A stretch of DNA of 56,706 bases, taken from Streptomyces sp. Root431. GTDB taxonomy: Bacteria; Actinomycetota; Actinomycetes; Streptomycetales; Streptomycetaceae. The translations under genes and the position numbers were made by a program. Where the stretch lies: positions 1-56,706 of the forward strand of contig NZ_LMEI01000008.1 of NCBI RefSeq assembly GCF_001426585.1, read 5' to 3'. Under the pieces are notes generated by a model that was given only the letters and a program-made list of their open reading frames with translations, searched no databases and was not told where the DNA came from. Below, in pieces: positions 31,993 to 40,863 of this stretch; position 1 is the stretch's first letter, and each line of letters starts with the position of its first letter.

Positions 31993-33473
31993 TCACCGCC
32001 CTCGGCGACGCCACCGACGCCCGCGCCTGGGCCGGCCCCGGCACCGAGACCGTCGACCTGGCCGGCGCCACCCTCACCCCCGGCCTCACCGACGCCCACA
32101 GCCACCCCGTCTGGGGCCTGGAGATGTACACCGGCACCGACCTCTCGGCCGTCACCGACCTCGAAGGGCTCCGCGCCGCCCTCAAGGCCGCCGAGCGCCG
32201 CGACGGCTGGGTCCTCGGCCACGGCCTCGACCACAACGCCTTCGGCGGCCGCCCCGTCCACCGCGACCTCGTCGAGGACGTCCTCGACGGCGCCCCCGCC
32301 CACCTGCGCCTCTACGACGGACACTCCGCCCTCGTCAGCGAGGCCGCCCTCAAGGCCGCCGGCATCGAAGGGCCCCGGGCCTTCACCCAGCGCTCCGAGA
32401 TCGTCATCGGCGCCGACGGCCGCCCCACCGGGCACCTGATCGAGCACGCCGCCATGGACCTGATGACCCCGGTCCTGCCCGCCCAGCCGTTCGCCGAGCG
32501 CCGCGACCGGCTCGTCGAGCTCCTCTCCGCCATGGCCGCCACCGGCCTCACCGGCGCCCACGTCATGGACCTCGGCGGACACGACGTGCCCGGACTCCTC
32601 GCCGCCCTGGAGGAGGACGGCGACCTGCCCCTGCGGCTGCGCCTCGCGCCCTGGTGCATGCCGGGCGCCACCGAGGAGGAGCTGGACGCCTTCGTCCGCC
32701 TCCAGGAGCGGGCCGGCCGGCTCTGGCGGATCGGCGGGGTCAAGTTCTTCATGGACGGCACCGTCGAGGGCGGCACCGCCTGGCTGGAGCACGCCGACTG
32801 CCACGGCCAGGGCACCGACGCCTTCTGGCCCGACCCGGCCGCGTACTCCGCCGCCGTGCGCCACCTCCACCGCGCCGGGGTCGGCACCGCCACCCACGCC
32901 ATCGGGGACGCCGCCGTCCGGCACGTCCTCGACACCGTGGAAGCCCTCGGTACGGGCGGTCCCCGCCACCGGATCGAGCACATCGAGACGGTCCCCGACG
33001 ACCAGCTCGGCCGCTTCGCCGCGCTCGGCGTCGTCGCCTCCATGCAGCCGCCGCACACCGCGTACACCCGCGCCGACCACACCGACGAGTGGTCCAAGCG
33101 GCTCGGCGAGGAGCGGGCGGCCCGCGCCTGGCGCTGCCGCGACCTGCGGGAGGCCGGGGCGCACCTCGCCCTCGGCTCCGACTGGCCCATCGCCCACCAC
33201 GACGCCCGTCAGGTCCTCGCCACCGCCCGCGCCCCGCGCGGCGCGGCCTCGGCCCGGCACGGGCTCACCGGCCTGATGGCGCTGGAGGGCATGACGACGC
33301 ACGCGGCGGTCGCTGCGGGGGAGGAGACGGTCGCGGGCCGGATCGCCCCGGGCTTCCGGGCCGACCTCACGGCCTTCGCCGTGGACCCGGTGGAGGCCCC
33401 GGCGGACGAGGTCGAGAAGACGGCGATCCGGCTCACCGTCACCGGTGGCCGGATCGCGTACAGGCAGGACTGA
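31902..33473 (+). CDS. Amidohydrolase family protein, YtcJ-like
   Basis: 523 aa. Metal-dependent TIM-barrel hydrolase: LTPGLTDAHSHPVWG carries the HxH metal motif, followed by GHGLDHNAFGGRPVHRDLVEDV, KFFMDGTVEGGTAWL, ATHAIGDAAVRHVLDTVE, RIEHIETVPDDQL and LALGSDWPIAHHDARQ (late Asp). These are landmarks of the YtcJ/N-substituted formamide deformylase branch. The GTG at 31902 is used because VSAPDLVLVNARVRD starts the beta-sandwich domain and GAAGGGA lies ten bases upstream, inside the permease gene. The overlap makes translational coupling likely. It probably hydrolyses the compound that the permease imports. Confidence 0.9.
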   Translation: MSAPDLVLVNARVRDPELTGATAVAVHGGVITALGDATDARAWAGPGTETVDLAGATLTPGLTDAHSHPVWGLEMYTGTDLSAVTDLEGLRAALKAAERRDGWVLGHGLDHNAFGGRPVHRDLVEDVLDGAPAHLRLYDGHSALVSEAALKAAGIEGPRAFTQRSEIVIGADGRPTGHLIEHAAMDLMTPVLPAQPFAERRDRLVELLSAMAATGLTGAHVMDLGGHDVPGLLAALEEDGDLPLRLRLAPWCMPGATEEELDAFVRLQERAGRLWRIGGVKFFMDGTVEGGTAWLEHADCHGQGTDAFWPDPAAYSAAVRHLHRAGVGTATHAIGDAAVRHVLDTVEALGTGGPRHRIEHIETVPDDQLGRFAALGVVASMQPPHTAYTRADHTDEWSKRLGEERAARAWRCRDLREAGAHLALGSDWPIAHHDARQVLATARAPRGAASARHGLTGLMALEGMTTHAAVAAGEETVAGRIAPGFRADLTAFAVDPVEAPADEVEKTAIRLTVTGGRIAYRQD

Positions 33474-33482
33474 GCGGGTCGG

Positions 33483-34394
33483 TTACCTGGGGGAGCCGAC
33501 CGGACGCTCCGCCTCGTGGTCCGTGTCCTTCGTGCTCTCCGACGAGGGGCGCGGACCGCCCTGCGCGACGGGGGCTGCCGGCTCCACCAGCTTCGGCAGG
33601 CGGTGCGGCCGGGAGCCGTACCAGAAGTACGAGACGAGGAAGCCGAAGGACAGGCAGATCATGCCGCCGACCGCGTCCAGCCAGAAGTGGTTGGCGGTCG
33701 CGACGATCACGACGAGCGTGACCGTCGGGTAGAGCAGGCCCAGGATCCGCGCCCAGGGCGCCTTGGCGAGCAGGAAGATCGTCAGCCCGCACCACAGCGA
33801 CCAGCCGATGTGCATCGACGGCATCGCCGCGTACTGGTTCGACACGTGCTTGAGGTTGCCCGAGGCCATCGAGCCCCAGGTCTCGTGGACGAGGACCGTG
33901 TCGATGAAGCTCTGGCTCGTCATGAGCCGCGGGGGCGCGAGCGGGTACAGGTAGTAACCGACCAGTGCCACACCGGTGGTGGCGAACAGGACGGTGCGGA
34001 ACGCCGCGTAACGGCCCGGCTGCCATCGGTAAAGCCAGACGAGCACACCGATGGTCACGATGAAGTGCAGCGTCGCGTAGTAGTAGTTCATCGAGACGAT
34101 CAGCCAGGTCACCGAGTTCACGGCGTGGTTGACGGTGTGCTCGAAGGCGAGGCCGAGGGACTCCTCGGCCTGCCAGATCCAGTCCGCGTTCTTGAGCGCC
34201 TGGGCCTTCTGCTCCGGCACCGCGTTGCGGATGAGCGAGTACGTCCAGTAGCTGATCGCGATGAGCGCGATCTCGAACCAGATGGTGGGGCGGCGCGGCA
34301 CGCGCGCACGCAGCTGAGACCACCTGCCGTCGGCCACGATGGGTGACGACGGGGTCGTCCGGTCGTCCAAACTCTTCACGGTCGTTTCACCCAT
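33483..34394 (-). CDS. PAP2 superfamily membrane phosphatase (AUR1/inositol phosphorylceramide synthase-like)
   Basis: 303 aa with about six membrane segments. The lipid phosphatase signatures read YPLAPPRL, YAAMPSMHIGWSLW (SxxxH) and ANHFWLDAVGG (the conserved HxxxD). This spacing and the NYYYATLHF segment match the AUR1-like branch, which acts on inositol lipids or other lipid phosphates. Substrate is unproven. It converges on the amidohydrolase gene with only nine bases between. No clear Shine-Dalgarno site precedes the ATG. Confidence 0.9.
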   Translation of the reverse strand: MGETTVKSLDDRTTPSSPIVADGRWSQLRARVPRRPTIWFEIALIAISYWTYSLIRNAVPEQKAQALKNADWIWQAEESLGLAFEHTVNHAVNSVTWLIVSMNYYYATLHFIVTIGVLVWLYRWQPGRYAAFRTVLFATTGVALVGYYLYPLAPPRLMTSQSFIDTVLVHETWGSMASGNLKHVSNQYAAMPSMHIGWSLWCGLTIFLLAKAPWARILGLLYPTVTLVVIVATANHFWLDAVGGMICLSFGFLVSYFWYGSRPHRLPKLVEPAAPVAQGGPRPSSESTKDTDHEAERPVGSPR

Positions 34395-34500
34395 AGGCAG
34401 AGAGTTTGCCAGATCCCGTCCCTCCGACCGATCATCCCCCGGTCGGGTTCCGAGCGCACCCGGTCCGCCTCAAGAAGGAGGCTCCTCCCCCAGGAGACCC

Positions 34501-35523
34501 TCAGCCGGAGGACGGGGCCGAGGCGGTCGAACCGCGGACGACCAGCTCGGGCATGAAGACGAACTCGGAGTGCGGTGCCGGGGTGCCCCCGACCTCTTCG
34601 AGCAGCGCGCGGACCGCGGCCTGCCCCATCGCCTGCACGGGCTGGCGGATGGTGGTCAGCGGCGGATCCGTGAACGCTATGAGCGGGGAGTCGTCGAAGC
34701 CGACGACGGAGACGTCCCGGGGCACGTCGAGCCCCTGCTGGCGGGCCGCCCGGATCGCGCCGAGCGCCATCATGTCGCTCGCGCACACGACCGCCGTGCA
34801 GCCGCGGGAGATCAGGGCGCCGGCCGCCGCCTGGCCGCCCTCCAGGGTGTAGAGGGAGTGCTGGATCAGCTCCTCGGACTCCTCGGGGCCGAGGCCGAGC
34901 CGCTCCTCCATGCCCTTCTGGAAGCCCTCTATCTTGCGCAGCACCGGCACGAACCGCTTGGGACCGACCGCGAGCCCGATCCGGGTGTGGCCGAGCGCCG
35001 CGAGGTGCGTCACCGCGAGCCGCATCGCCGCCCGGTCGTCGGGCGACACGAAGGGCGCCTGGACCTTGGGGGAGAAGCCGTTGAGGAGGACGTACGGGAC
35101 GCCCTTGCCGCGCAGCTGGTCGTAGCGCGTCATGTCGGCGGTGGTGTCGGCGTGCAGCCCGGAGACGAAGATGATGCCGGCGACGCCCCGCTCGACCAGC
35201 ATGTCGGTGAGCTCGTCCTCGGTGGATCCGCCGGGGGTCTGGGTGGCGAGGACCGGCGTGTATCCCTGCCGGGTCAGGGCCTGCCCGATGACCTGCGCGA
35301 GCGCGGGGAAGATCGGGTTGTCCAGCTCGGGGGTGATGAGGCCGACGAGTCCGGCGCTGCGCTGCCGCAGGCGTACGGGACGCTCATAGCCGAGCACGTC
35401 GAGTGCGGCAAGCACGGATTCACGGGTGGCGGTGGCCACACCGGGCTTGCCGTTGAGCACGCGGCTGACTGTGGCTTCACTGACCCCCGCCTGGGCTGCG
35501 ATATCGGCAAGCCGCGCGGTCAT
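34501..35523 (-). CDS. malR: LacI family maltose/maltodextrin regulator (MalR-like)
   Basis: 340 aa. The LacI helix-turn-helix and hinge helix occupy residues 1-55 (LADIAAQAGVSEATVSRVLNGKPGVATATRESVLAALDVLGYERP), followed by the periplasmic-binding-protein-like sensor domain that ends VSVVGFDDSPLIAFTDPPLTTIRQP. It is divergent from malE with CTTGC-type palindromes in between, matching the S. coelicolor MalR arrangement, where it represses malEFG until maltose is present. A TACAGT (minus strand, 35532-35537) lies close to the ATG, suggesting a very short leader. Confidence 0.93.
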   Translation of the reverse strand: MTARLADIAAQAGVSEATVSRVLNGKPGVATATRESVLAALDVLGYERPVRLRQRSAGLVGLITPELDNPIFPALAQVIGQALTRQGYTPVLATQTPGGSTEDELTDMLVERGVAGIIFVSGLHADTTADMTRYDQLRGKGVPYVLLNGFSPKVQAPFVSPDDRAAMRLAVTHLAALGHTRIGLAVGPKRFVPVLRKIEGFQKGMEERLGLGPEESEELIQHSLYTLEGGQAAAGALISRGCTAVVCASDMMALGAIRAARQQGLDVPRDVSVVGFDDSPLIAFTDPPLTTIRQPVQAMGQAAVRALLEEVGGTPAPHSEFVFMPELVVRGSTASAPSSG

Positions 35524-35615
35524 GAGGATGGACTGTACCGGTCACAGCGCGTATTGCCCACCGAACGCCCGTCGGGGTGGATTCGAGGCGGAATCCACGC
35601 GGTTCCGCGAGATTT

Positions 35616-35640
35616 CCGCAAGGTCTTGCAGAGCTTGCGG
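35616..35640. promoter_or_regulatory. MalR operator candidate 1
   Basis: 25-bp palindrome with 10 of 12 base pairs: outer arms CCGCAAG and CTTGCGG, inner TCT/AGA. It includes TCTTGCAGA, also found in candidate 2, and lies nearer to malR than to malE. Confidence 0.6.
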
Positions 35641-35773
35641 AGAACACGCGTGGGGCAGGTGGGGCCGGTGTTCGGTCCGATGAGGTCGTTCTGTCCGGAA
35701 GTGGGCTGCTCCGGCCCCTGTCAACAGACCCTTCGGCAACCTTCGGGACACGCGGATGTAACGATCCCCGGGT

Positions 35774-35794
35774 CTTGCAGAAATTTCACGCAAG
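35774..35794. promoter_or_regulatory. MalR operator candidate 2
   Basis: CTTGC (35774-35778) and GCAAG (35790-35794) flank GAAATTTC, itself a perfect 8-bp palindrome. It sits just upstream of the proposed malE promoter, where a bound LacI protein could block it. Confidence 0.6.
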
Positions 35795-35797
35795 GTC

Positions 35798-35826
35798 TTT
35801 CGGCTCGTTTTCATCCCTGTTACGTT
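35798..35826 (+). promoter_or_regulatory. malE promoter candidate
   Basis: TTTCGG (35798-35803) and TACGTT (35821-35826) are 17 bp apart, about 90 bp before the malE ATG. Confidence 0.4.
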
Positions 35827-35914
35827 CCTGCCAACCCGGAGCGCCGCGAGGGAGCGGTCGCAATGAGGAATGGTTCCAGCCCCTCGTCTCCCCGGGATCA
35901 CTGAAGGAGTTCAC

Positions 35915-37192
35915 ATGCGGCGTGGCATAGCGGCCACCGCGCTGGTCGCGGCCCTGGGCGTGACCCTGGCGGCGTGCGGTAGTGACAGCGGTTCGAACGG
36001 CGGCGGCTCGAAGGGCTCCGGCGAGCTCTCCGGCACCGTGACCTGGTGGGACACCTCCACGGTCGGCTCCGAGGACAAGGTCTTCAAGAAGGTCGCCGAG
36101 GACTTCAAGAAGAAGCACCCCAAGGTCACCGTCAAGTACGTGAACGTGCCCTTCGGTGAGGCGCAGAACAAGTTCAAGAACGCCGCCCAGTCCGGCTCCG
36201 GTGCGCCCGACGTGATCCGCTCCGAGGTCGCCTGGACCCCCGAGTTCGCGGACCTCGGCTACCTGGCCCCGCTGGACGGCACCGCGGCCCTCAAGAGCGC
36301 CGACGACTTCCTGCCCCAGGCCGCCGCCTCCACCAAGTACAACGGCAAGACCTACGGCGTCCCGCAGGTCATCGACTCCATGGGCATCTTCTACAACAAG
36401 AAGATCTTCAAGGACGCCGGCGTCGAGGTCCCCAAGACCATCGACGAGCTCAAGACCGTCTCCGCCAAGATCAAGCAGAAGACCGGCAAGACCGGCCTGT
36501 ACCTGCGCGGCGACGACGCGTACTGGTTCCTCTCCTTCCTCTACGGCGAGGGCGGCGACCTCGTCGACGCCGAGAAGAAGACGGTCACCATCGACAACGA
36601 GGCCGGCGTGAAGGGCTTCAAGGTCGTCAAGGACCTCGTCGACTCGGGCGCGGCCAAGACCGACGCGACCGACGGCTGGAACAACATGCAGACGGCCTTC
36701 AAGGACGGCAAGGCCGCCATGATGATCAACGGCCCGTGGGCCGTCGCCGACACCTACGCCGGCAAGGAGTTCAAGGACAAGGCCAACCTGGGCATCGCCC
36801 CGGTCCCGGCCGGCTCCCACGGCCAGGGCGCCCCGCAGGGCGGTCACAACCTCGCCGTCTACGCGGGCTCCAAGAACCTCGACGCCTCCTACGCCTTCGC
36901 CGAGTACATGACCTCGGCCGAGACGCAGGCGACGGTCGCGAAGGAGCTCAGCCTCCTCCCGACCCGCCAGTCCGTCTACATCAAGCCGGACGTCGCGACC
37001 AACGAAATGATCATGTTCTTCAAGCCGGTCGTCGACAAGGCCGTCGAGCGCCCCTGGATCCCGGAGACCGGCAGCCTCTTCGCGCCGCTCGTCACCGAGT
37101 ACACCAAGGTCCTCACCGGCCAGACCTCCCCGGACGCGGGCGCCAAGGCGACGGGGGACGCCTACCGCAAGCTCCTGAAGGACTGGAAGTAG
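35915..37192 (+). CDS. malE: Maltose/maltodextrin ABC transporter substrate-binding lipoprotein
   Basis: 425 aa. The signal peptide ends in a lipobox LAAC with lipid-modified Cys21, then a Ser/Gly linker and an extracellular solute-binding (family 1) domain: GTVTWWDTSTVGSEDKVFKKVAEDF, GAPDVIRSEVAWTPEFADLGYLAPLD, KTYGVPQVIDSMGIFYNKKIF and GWNNMQTAFKDGKAAMMINGPWAV. It captures maltose and maltodextrins outside the membrane for MalF/MalG. The ATG at 35915 follows GAAGGAG at ideal spacing. It is first gene of the operon. Confidence 0.96.
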   Translation: MRRGIAATALVAALGVTLAACGSDSGSNGGGSKGSGELSGTVTWWDTSTVGSEDKVFKKVAEDFKKKHPKVTVKYVNVPFGEAQNKFKNAAQSGSGAPDVIRSEVAWTPEFADLGYLAPLDGTAALKSADDFLPQAAASTKYNGKTYGVPQVIDSMGIFYNKKIFKDAGVEVPKTIDELKTVSAKIKQKTGKTGLYLRGDDAYWFLSFLYGEGGDLVDAEKKTVTIDNEAGVKGFKVVKDLVDSGAAKTDATDGWNNMQTAFKDGKAAMMINGPWAVADTYAGKEFKDKANLGIAPVPAGSHGQGAPQGGHNLAVYAGSKNLDASYAFAEYMTSAETQATVAKELSLLPTRQSVYIKPDVATNEMIMFFKPVVDKAVERPWIPETGSLFAPLVTEYTKVLTGQTSPDAGAKATGDAYRKLLKDWK

Positions 37193-37232
37193 CAGGAAAG
37201 AAGCAGGAAGAGGAAGGAAGGCAGGCCGGCTG

Positions 37233-38243
37233 ATGGCTGTGGACACCCCCAGCCAGTCGGTGGCGAAGGCCGCGGGCGATGTCGCCCGCGGCCGGAGCCG
37301 CGGAACTGGTAAGCCGCGGAGCGCGGCGAAGCGCTCACTCTCCACCCACTGGTACGCCTGGGCGATGGTCGCCCCGGTGATCATCGTGATCGCCGTGATC
37401 ATCGGCTACCCGCTGATCCGCGGCATCTACCTGTCGCTGACGAACGCCAACGAGCGGAACGTCGCCCGCTCCATCGGCGTCAACGAGATCCCGGCCACCT
37501 ACGAGTTCGTCGGCCTGGACAACTACGCCGACGCGCTCACCGGCAGCCAGTTCCTCTCCACCCTGGGCTGGACGCTGCTGTGGACGGTGGCCTGCGTCTC
37601 GCTGACCTTCGCGCTCGGTCTCGCCCTCGCCAACATCCTCAACCGCAAGATCGCCGGCCGCTCCGCCTACCGGCTGATGCTGATCCTGCCCTGGGCCGTG
37701 CCCGGCTTCGTCTCCGTCTTCGCCTGGCGCTTCCTCTACAACCAGGACAACGGTCTGCTCAACAAGATCCTCGCGGGCGGCGGCATCGACGCCGTCCCGT
37801 GGCTCAACGACCCCACCTGGGCCAAGTTCTCGGTCATCCTCGTCAACGTCTGGCTCGGCATCCCGTTCATGATGGTCGCCCTCCTCGGCGGGCTCCAGTC
37901 CATCCCGAGCGAGATGTACGAGGCCGCCGAGATGGACGGCGCCAACGCCTGGCAGCGGTTCCGGCACATCACCATGCCCGGGCTCCGCTCGGTGTCGACG
38001 ACGGTGATCCTGCTCTCCACCATCTGGACCTTCAACATGTTCCCGGTGATCTTCCTGCTCACCCGGGGCGGACCCGGCGAGGCCACCCAGATCCTCGTCA
38101 CCCAGGCGTACAAGTTCTCCTTCGAGGTCAGCCCGCGCGACTTCGCCCAGTCGTCCACCTGGGGCGTCCTGATCCTGGTGCTCCTGATGCTCTTCGCCGC
38201 GGTCTACCGGCGAGTCCTCCGCAAGCAGGGAGAAGTCTGGTGA
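37233..38243 (+). CDS. malF: Maltose/maltodextrin ABC transporter permease MalF
   Basis: 336 aa. After a Ser/Arg-rich cytoplasmic start it has six membrane segments and the permease EAA loop YEAAEMDGANAWQRFRHITMPGLR, which contacts the shared ATPase (MsiK-type in Streptomyces, encoded elsewhere since no ATPase gene is in this locus). Unlike E. coli MalF it lacks the large periplasmic P2 loop. It starts 41 bp after malE and overlaps malG by GTGA. Confidence 0.95.
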   Translation: MAVDTPSQSVAKAAGDVARGRSRGTGKPRSAAKRSLSTHWYAWAMVAPVIIVIAVIIGYPLIRGIYLSLTNANERNVARSIGVNEIPATYEFVGLDNYADALTGSQFLSTLGWTLLWTVACVSLTFALGLALANILNRKIAGRSAYRLMLILPWAVPGFVSVFAWRFLYNQDNGLLNKILAGGGIDAVPWLNDPTWAKFSVILVNVWLGIPFMMVALLGGLQSIPSEMYEAAEMDGANAWQRFRHITMPGLRSVSTTVILLSTIWTFNMFPVIFLLTRGGPGEATQILVTQAYKFSFEVSPRDFAQSSTWGVLILVLLMLFAAVYRRVLRKQGEVW

Positions 38244-39145
38244 CCACCACGACCCCCACCCGCCGTGCCACCCGCCGTGCCGCTCCCCGGGCCACCCCCC
38301 GGGCCGTGAACGCCCCGGTCCGCGGCCGCCGCTCGCCGCTCTCCTCGGTCGCCCTGCACCTCACGCTGATCGCGGCCTCCGTGATCGCCGTCTTCCCGGT
38401 GCTGTGGGTGCTCCTGACCTCCCTGAAGCCCGCCGAGTTCGCGATCACCACGGACTTCTTCAAGGAGACGACGGTCGAGAACTACACGAACCTCCTGAGG
38501 GACACCCCGTTCCTCACCTGGTTCGGGAACTCGCTGCTCGTCGCCGGACTCACCACCGTCGTCGGCGTGTTCATCTCCGCCACCACGGGCTACGCCGTCA
38601 GCCGCTTCCGCTTCCCCGGCAAGCGCGGACTCATGTGGACCCTGCTCATCACGCAGATGTTCCCGGTCGCCGTCCTCATCGTGCCGATCTACAACATCAT
38701 GTCGTCGATGGGCCTGCTCAACCAGCCGGTCGGCCTGGTCATCACCTACCTGACCATCGCCGTCCCGTTCTGCGCCTGGATGATGAAGGGCTTCTTCGAC
38801 ACCATCCCGCGCGAGATCGACGAGTCCGGCTACGTCGACGGACTCACCCCCTTCGGCACCTTCTGGCGGCTCATCCTGCCGCTCGCCAAGCCGGGCATCG
38901 CGGTGACGGCCTTCTACTCCTTCATCACCGCCTGGGGCGAGGTCGCGTACGCCTCCGCCTTCATGGTCGGCGACGAGAACCTGACGCTCGCCGGCGGACT
39001 GCAGAAGTTCGTCAACCAGTACGGGGCCCAGTGGGGTCCGATGTCCGCGGCCTCCGTGCTCATCGCCGTCCCCGCCGCCCTGGTGTTCCTCTTCGCCCAG
39101 AAGCACCTGGTCACCGGCATGTCGGCCGGTGCCGTCAAGGGCTGA
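38240..39145 (+). CDS. malG: Maltose/maltodextrin ABC transporter permease MalG
   Basis: 301 aa from a GTG that overlaps the malF stop (GTGA), with AGGGAGA upstream. An Arg/Thr/Ala/Pro-rich N-terminus precedes six membrane segments. The EAA loop reads EIDESGYVDGLTPFGTFWRLILPLAKPG. It forms the import channel with MalF. A long in-frame extension upstream lies inside malF and is rejected. Confidence 0.95.
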   Translation: MTTTTPTRRATRRAAPRATPRAVNAPVRGRRSPLSSVALHLTLIAASVIAVFPVLWVLLTSLKPAEFAITTDFFKETTVENYTNLLRDTPFLTWFGNSLLVAGLTTVVGVFISATTGYAVSRFRFPGKRGLMWTLLITQMFPVAVLIVPIYNIMSSMGLLNQPVGLVITYLTIAVPFCAWMMKGFFDTIPREIDESGYVDGLTPFGTFWRLILPLAKPGIAVTAFYSFITAWGEVAYASAFMVGDENLTLAGGLQKFVNQYGAQWGPMSAASVLIAVPAALVFLFAQKHLVTGMSAGAVKG

Positions 39146-39195
39146 CGGCCCTGAGTACCCCGACCGAACGCACCTCCTTACCTCCCAGGGAAGAC

Positions 39196-40863
39196 ATGAC
39201 CCAGCATCTCGCCACCCCGGCCGACGCCCCCACCACCGGCACGCACACGGGCTGGTGGAGAGACGCGGTGATCTACCAGGTCTACCCGCGCAGCTTCGCC
39301 GACGGCAACGGCGACGGCATGGGCGACCTGGAGGGAATCCGCAGCCGGCTGCCGTACCTCAAGGAACTCGGCGTCGACGCCGTCTGGCTCTCGCCGTTCT
39401 ACGCGTCGCCGCAGGCCGACGCCGGCTACGACGTCGCCGACTACCGGGCCATCGACCCGATGTTCGGCTCGCTCCTCGACGCCGACGCCGTGATCCGGGA
39501 GGCCCACGACCTGGGACTCCGGATCATCGTCGACCTCGTCCCCAACCACTCCTCCGACCAGCACGAGTGGTTCCAGCGCGCACTGCGCGAGGGCCCCGGG
39601 TCGCCGCTGCGCGAGCGCTACCACTTCCGCCCCGGCAAGGGCGTGAACGGCGAACTGCCGCCCAACGACTGGGAGTCCATTTTCGGCGGCCCCGCCTGGA
39701 CCCGCACCCAGGACGCCGACGGGACCCCCGGCGAGTGGTACCTCCACCTCTTCGCCCCGGAGCAGCCCGACTTCAACTGGGAACACCCGGCCGTACGCGA
39801 CGAGTTCCGCTCCATCCTGCGCTTCTGGCTCGACATCGGCGTCGACGGCTTCCGCGTCGACGTCGCCCACGGCCTCGTCAAGGCCCCGGGCCTGCCCGAC
39901 ATCGGCGCCCACGACCAGCTGAAGCTGCTCGGCAACGACGTCATGCCCTTCTTCGACCAGGACGGCGTCCACGAGATCTACCGCTCCTGGCGCAAGGTCC
40001 TCTCCGAGTACGACGGCGAGCGCGTCCTCGTTGCCGAGGCCTGGACGCCCACCGTCGACCGCACCGCGAACTACGTGCGCCCCGACGAGATGCACCAGGC
40101 CTTCAACTTCCAGTACCTGGGCACCCACTGGGACGCCGCCGAGCTCCGCCGCGTCATCGACGACTCGCTCGCCGCGATGCGCCCGGTCGGCGCCCCCACC
40201 ACCTGGGTGCTCTCCAACCACGACGTCACCCGGCACGCCACCCGCTTCGCCAACCCGGCGGGCCTCGGCACCCAGCTGCGCGAGGCCGGCGACCGCGAGC
40301 TCGGCCTGCGCCGGGCCCGGGCCGCGAGCCTGCTGATGCTGGCCCTGCCCGGCTCGGCCTACGTCTACCAGGGCGAGGAGCTCGGCCTGCCGGACGTCAC
40401 CGACCTGCCCGACGAGGTCCGCCAGGACCCGTCCTTCTGGCGGGCCAGCGGCCAGGACGGCTTCCGCGACGGCTGCCGGGTGCCGATCCCGTGGGCCGTC
40501 GAGGGCCCCTCGTACGGCTTCGGCGACGGCGGCTCCTGGCTGCCGCAGCCCGCGACCTGGGGCGCGCTGAGCGTCGAGGCGCAGGCCGGCGACCCCGGCT
40601 CCACCCTGGAGCTGTACCGCAGCGCGCTCGCCGTGCGCCGCGAGCGTCCCGAACTCGGTGCGGGCGAGTCCCTGGAGTGGCTGGAGGCGCCCGAGGGCGT
40701 CCTGGCCTTCCGGCGCGACGGATTCGTCTGCACCGCCAACACCACCGGCCGGGCCATCTCCGTCCCGCTGCCCGGCCGGTTCCTCCTTTCCAACGAGGAG
40801 GTCAGGATCGTCGACGACGAGATCGAACTCCCGGCGGACACCACCGCATGGTGGGCGGTGTGA
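39196..40863 (+). CDS. aglA: Alpha-glucosidase, GH13 family (cytoplasmic)
   Basis: 555 aa, no signal peptide. It releases glucose from the non-reducing ends of imported maltodextrins. GH13 conserved regions: VDLVPNHSS, GVDGFRVDVAHG with nucleophile Asp222, LVAEAW with acid/base Glu281 and SNHDVTRH with Asp343; the N-terminal YQVYPRSFADGNGDGMGDLEGI is typical of oligo-1,6-glucosidase/alpha-glucosidase enzymes. The ATG at 39196 has AGGGAAG upstream. It is 50 bp after malG and its TGA overlaps the second LacI gene (GTGA). Confidence 0.95.
   Translation: MTQHLATPADAPTTGTHTGWWRDAVIYQVYPRSFADGNGDGMGDLEGIRSRLPYLKELGVDAVWLSPFYASPQADAGYDVADYRAIDPMFGSLLDADAVIREAHDLGLRIIVDLVPNHSSDQHEWFQRALREGPGSPLRERYHFRPGKGVNGELPPNDWESIFGGPAWTRTQDADGTPGEWYLHLFAPEQPDFNWEHPAVRDEFRSILRFWLDIGVDGFRVDVAHGLVKAPGLPDIGAHDQLKLLGNDVMPFFDQDGVHEIYRSWRKVLSEYDGERVLVAEAWTPTVDRTANYVRPDEMHQAFNFQYLGTHWDAAELRRVIDDSLAAMRPVGAPTTWVLSNHDVTRHATRFANPAGLGTQLREAGDRELGLRRARAASLLMLALPGSAYVYQGEELGLPDVTDLPDEVRQDPSFWRASGQDGFRDGCRVPIPWAVEGPSYGFGDGGSWLPQPATWGALSVEAQAGDPGSTLELYRSALAVRRERPELGAGESLEWLEAPEGVLAFRRDGFVCTANTTGRAISVPLPGRFLLSNEEVRIVDDEIELPADTTAWWAV

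Larger units (their letters stand above)
35524..35914. promoter_or_regulatory. 391-bp divergent malR-malE control region
   Basis: No gene is present. The region holds at least two palindromes of the MalR type (35616-35640 and 35774-35794), a third imperfect palindrome GCGGAATCC/CGGTTCCGC at 35588-35608, a candidate malE promoter (35798-35826) and the malE ribosome binding site GAAGGAG just before 35915. Confidence 0.75.
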
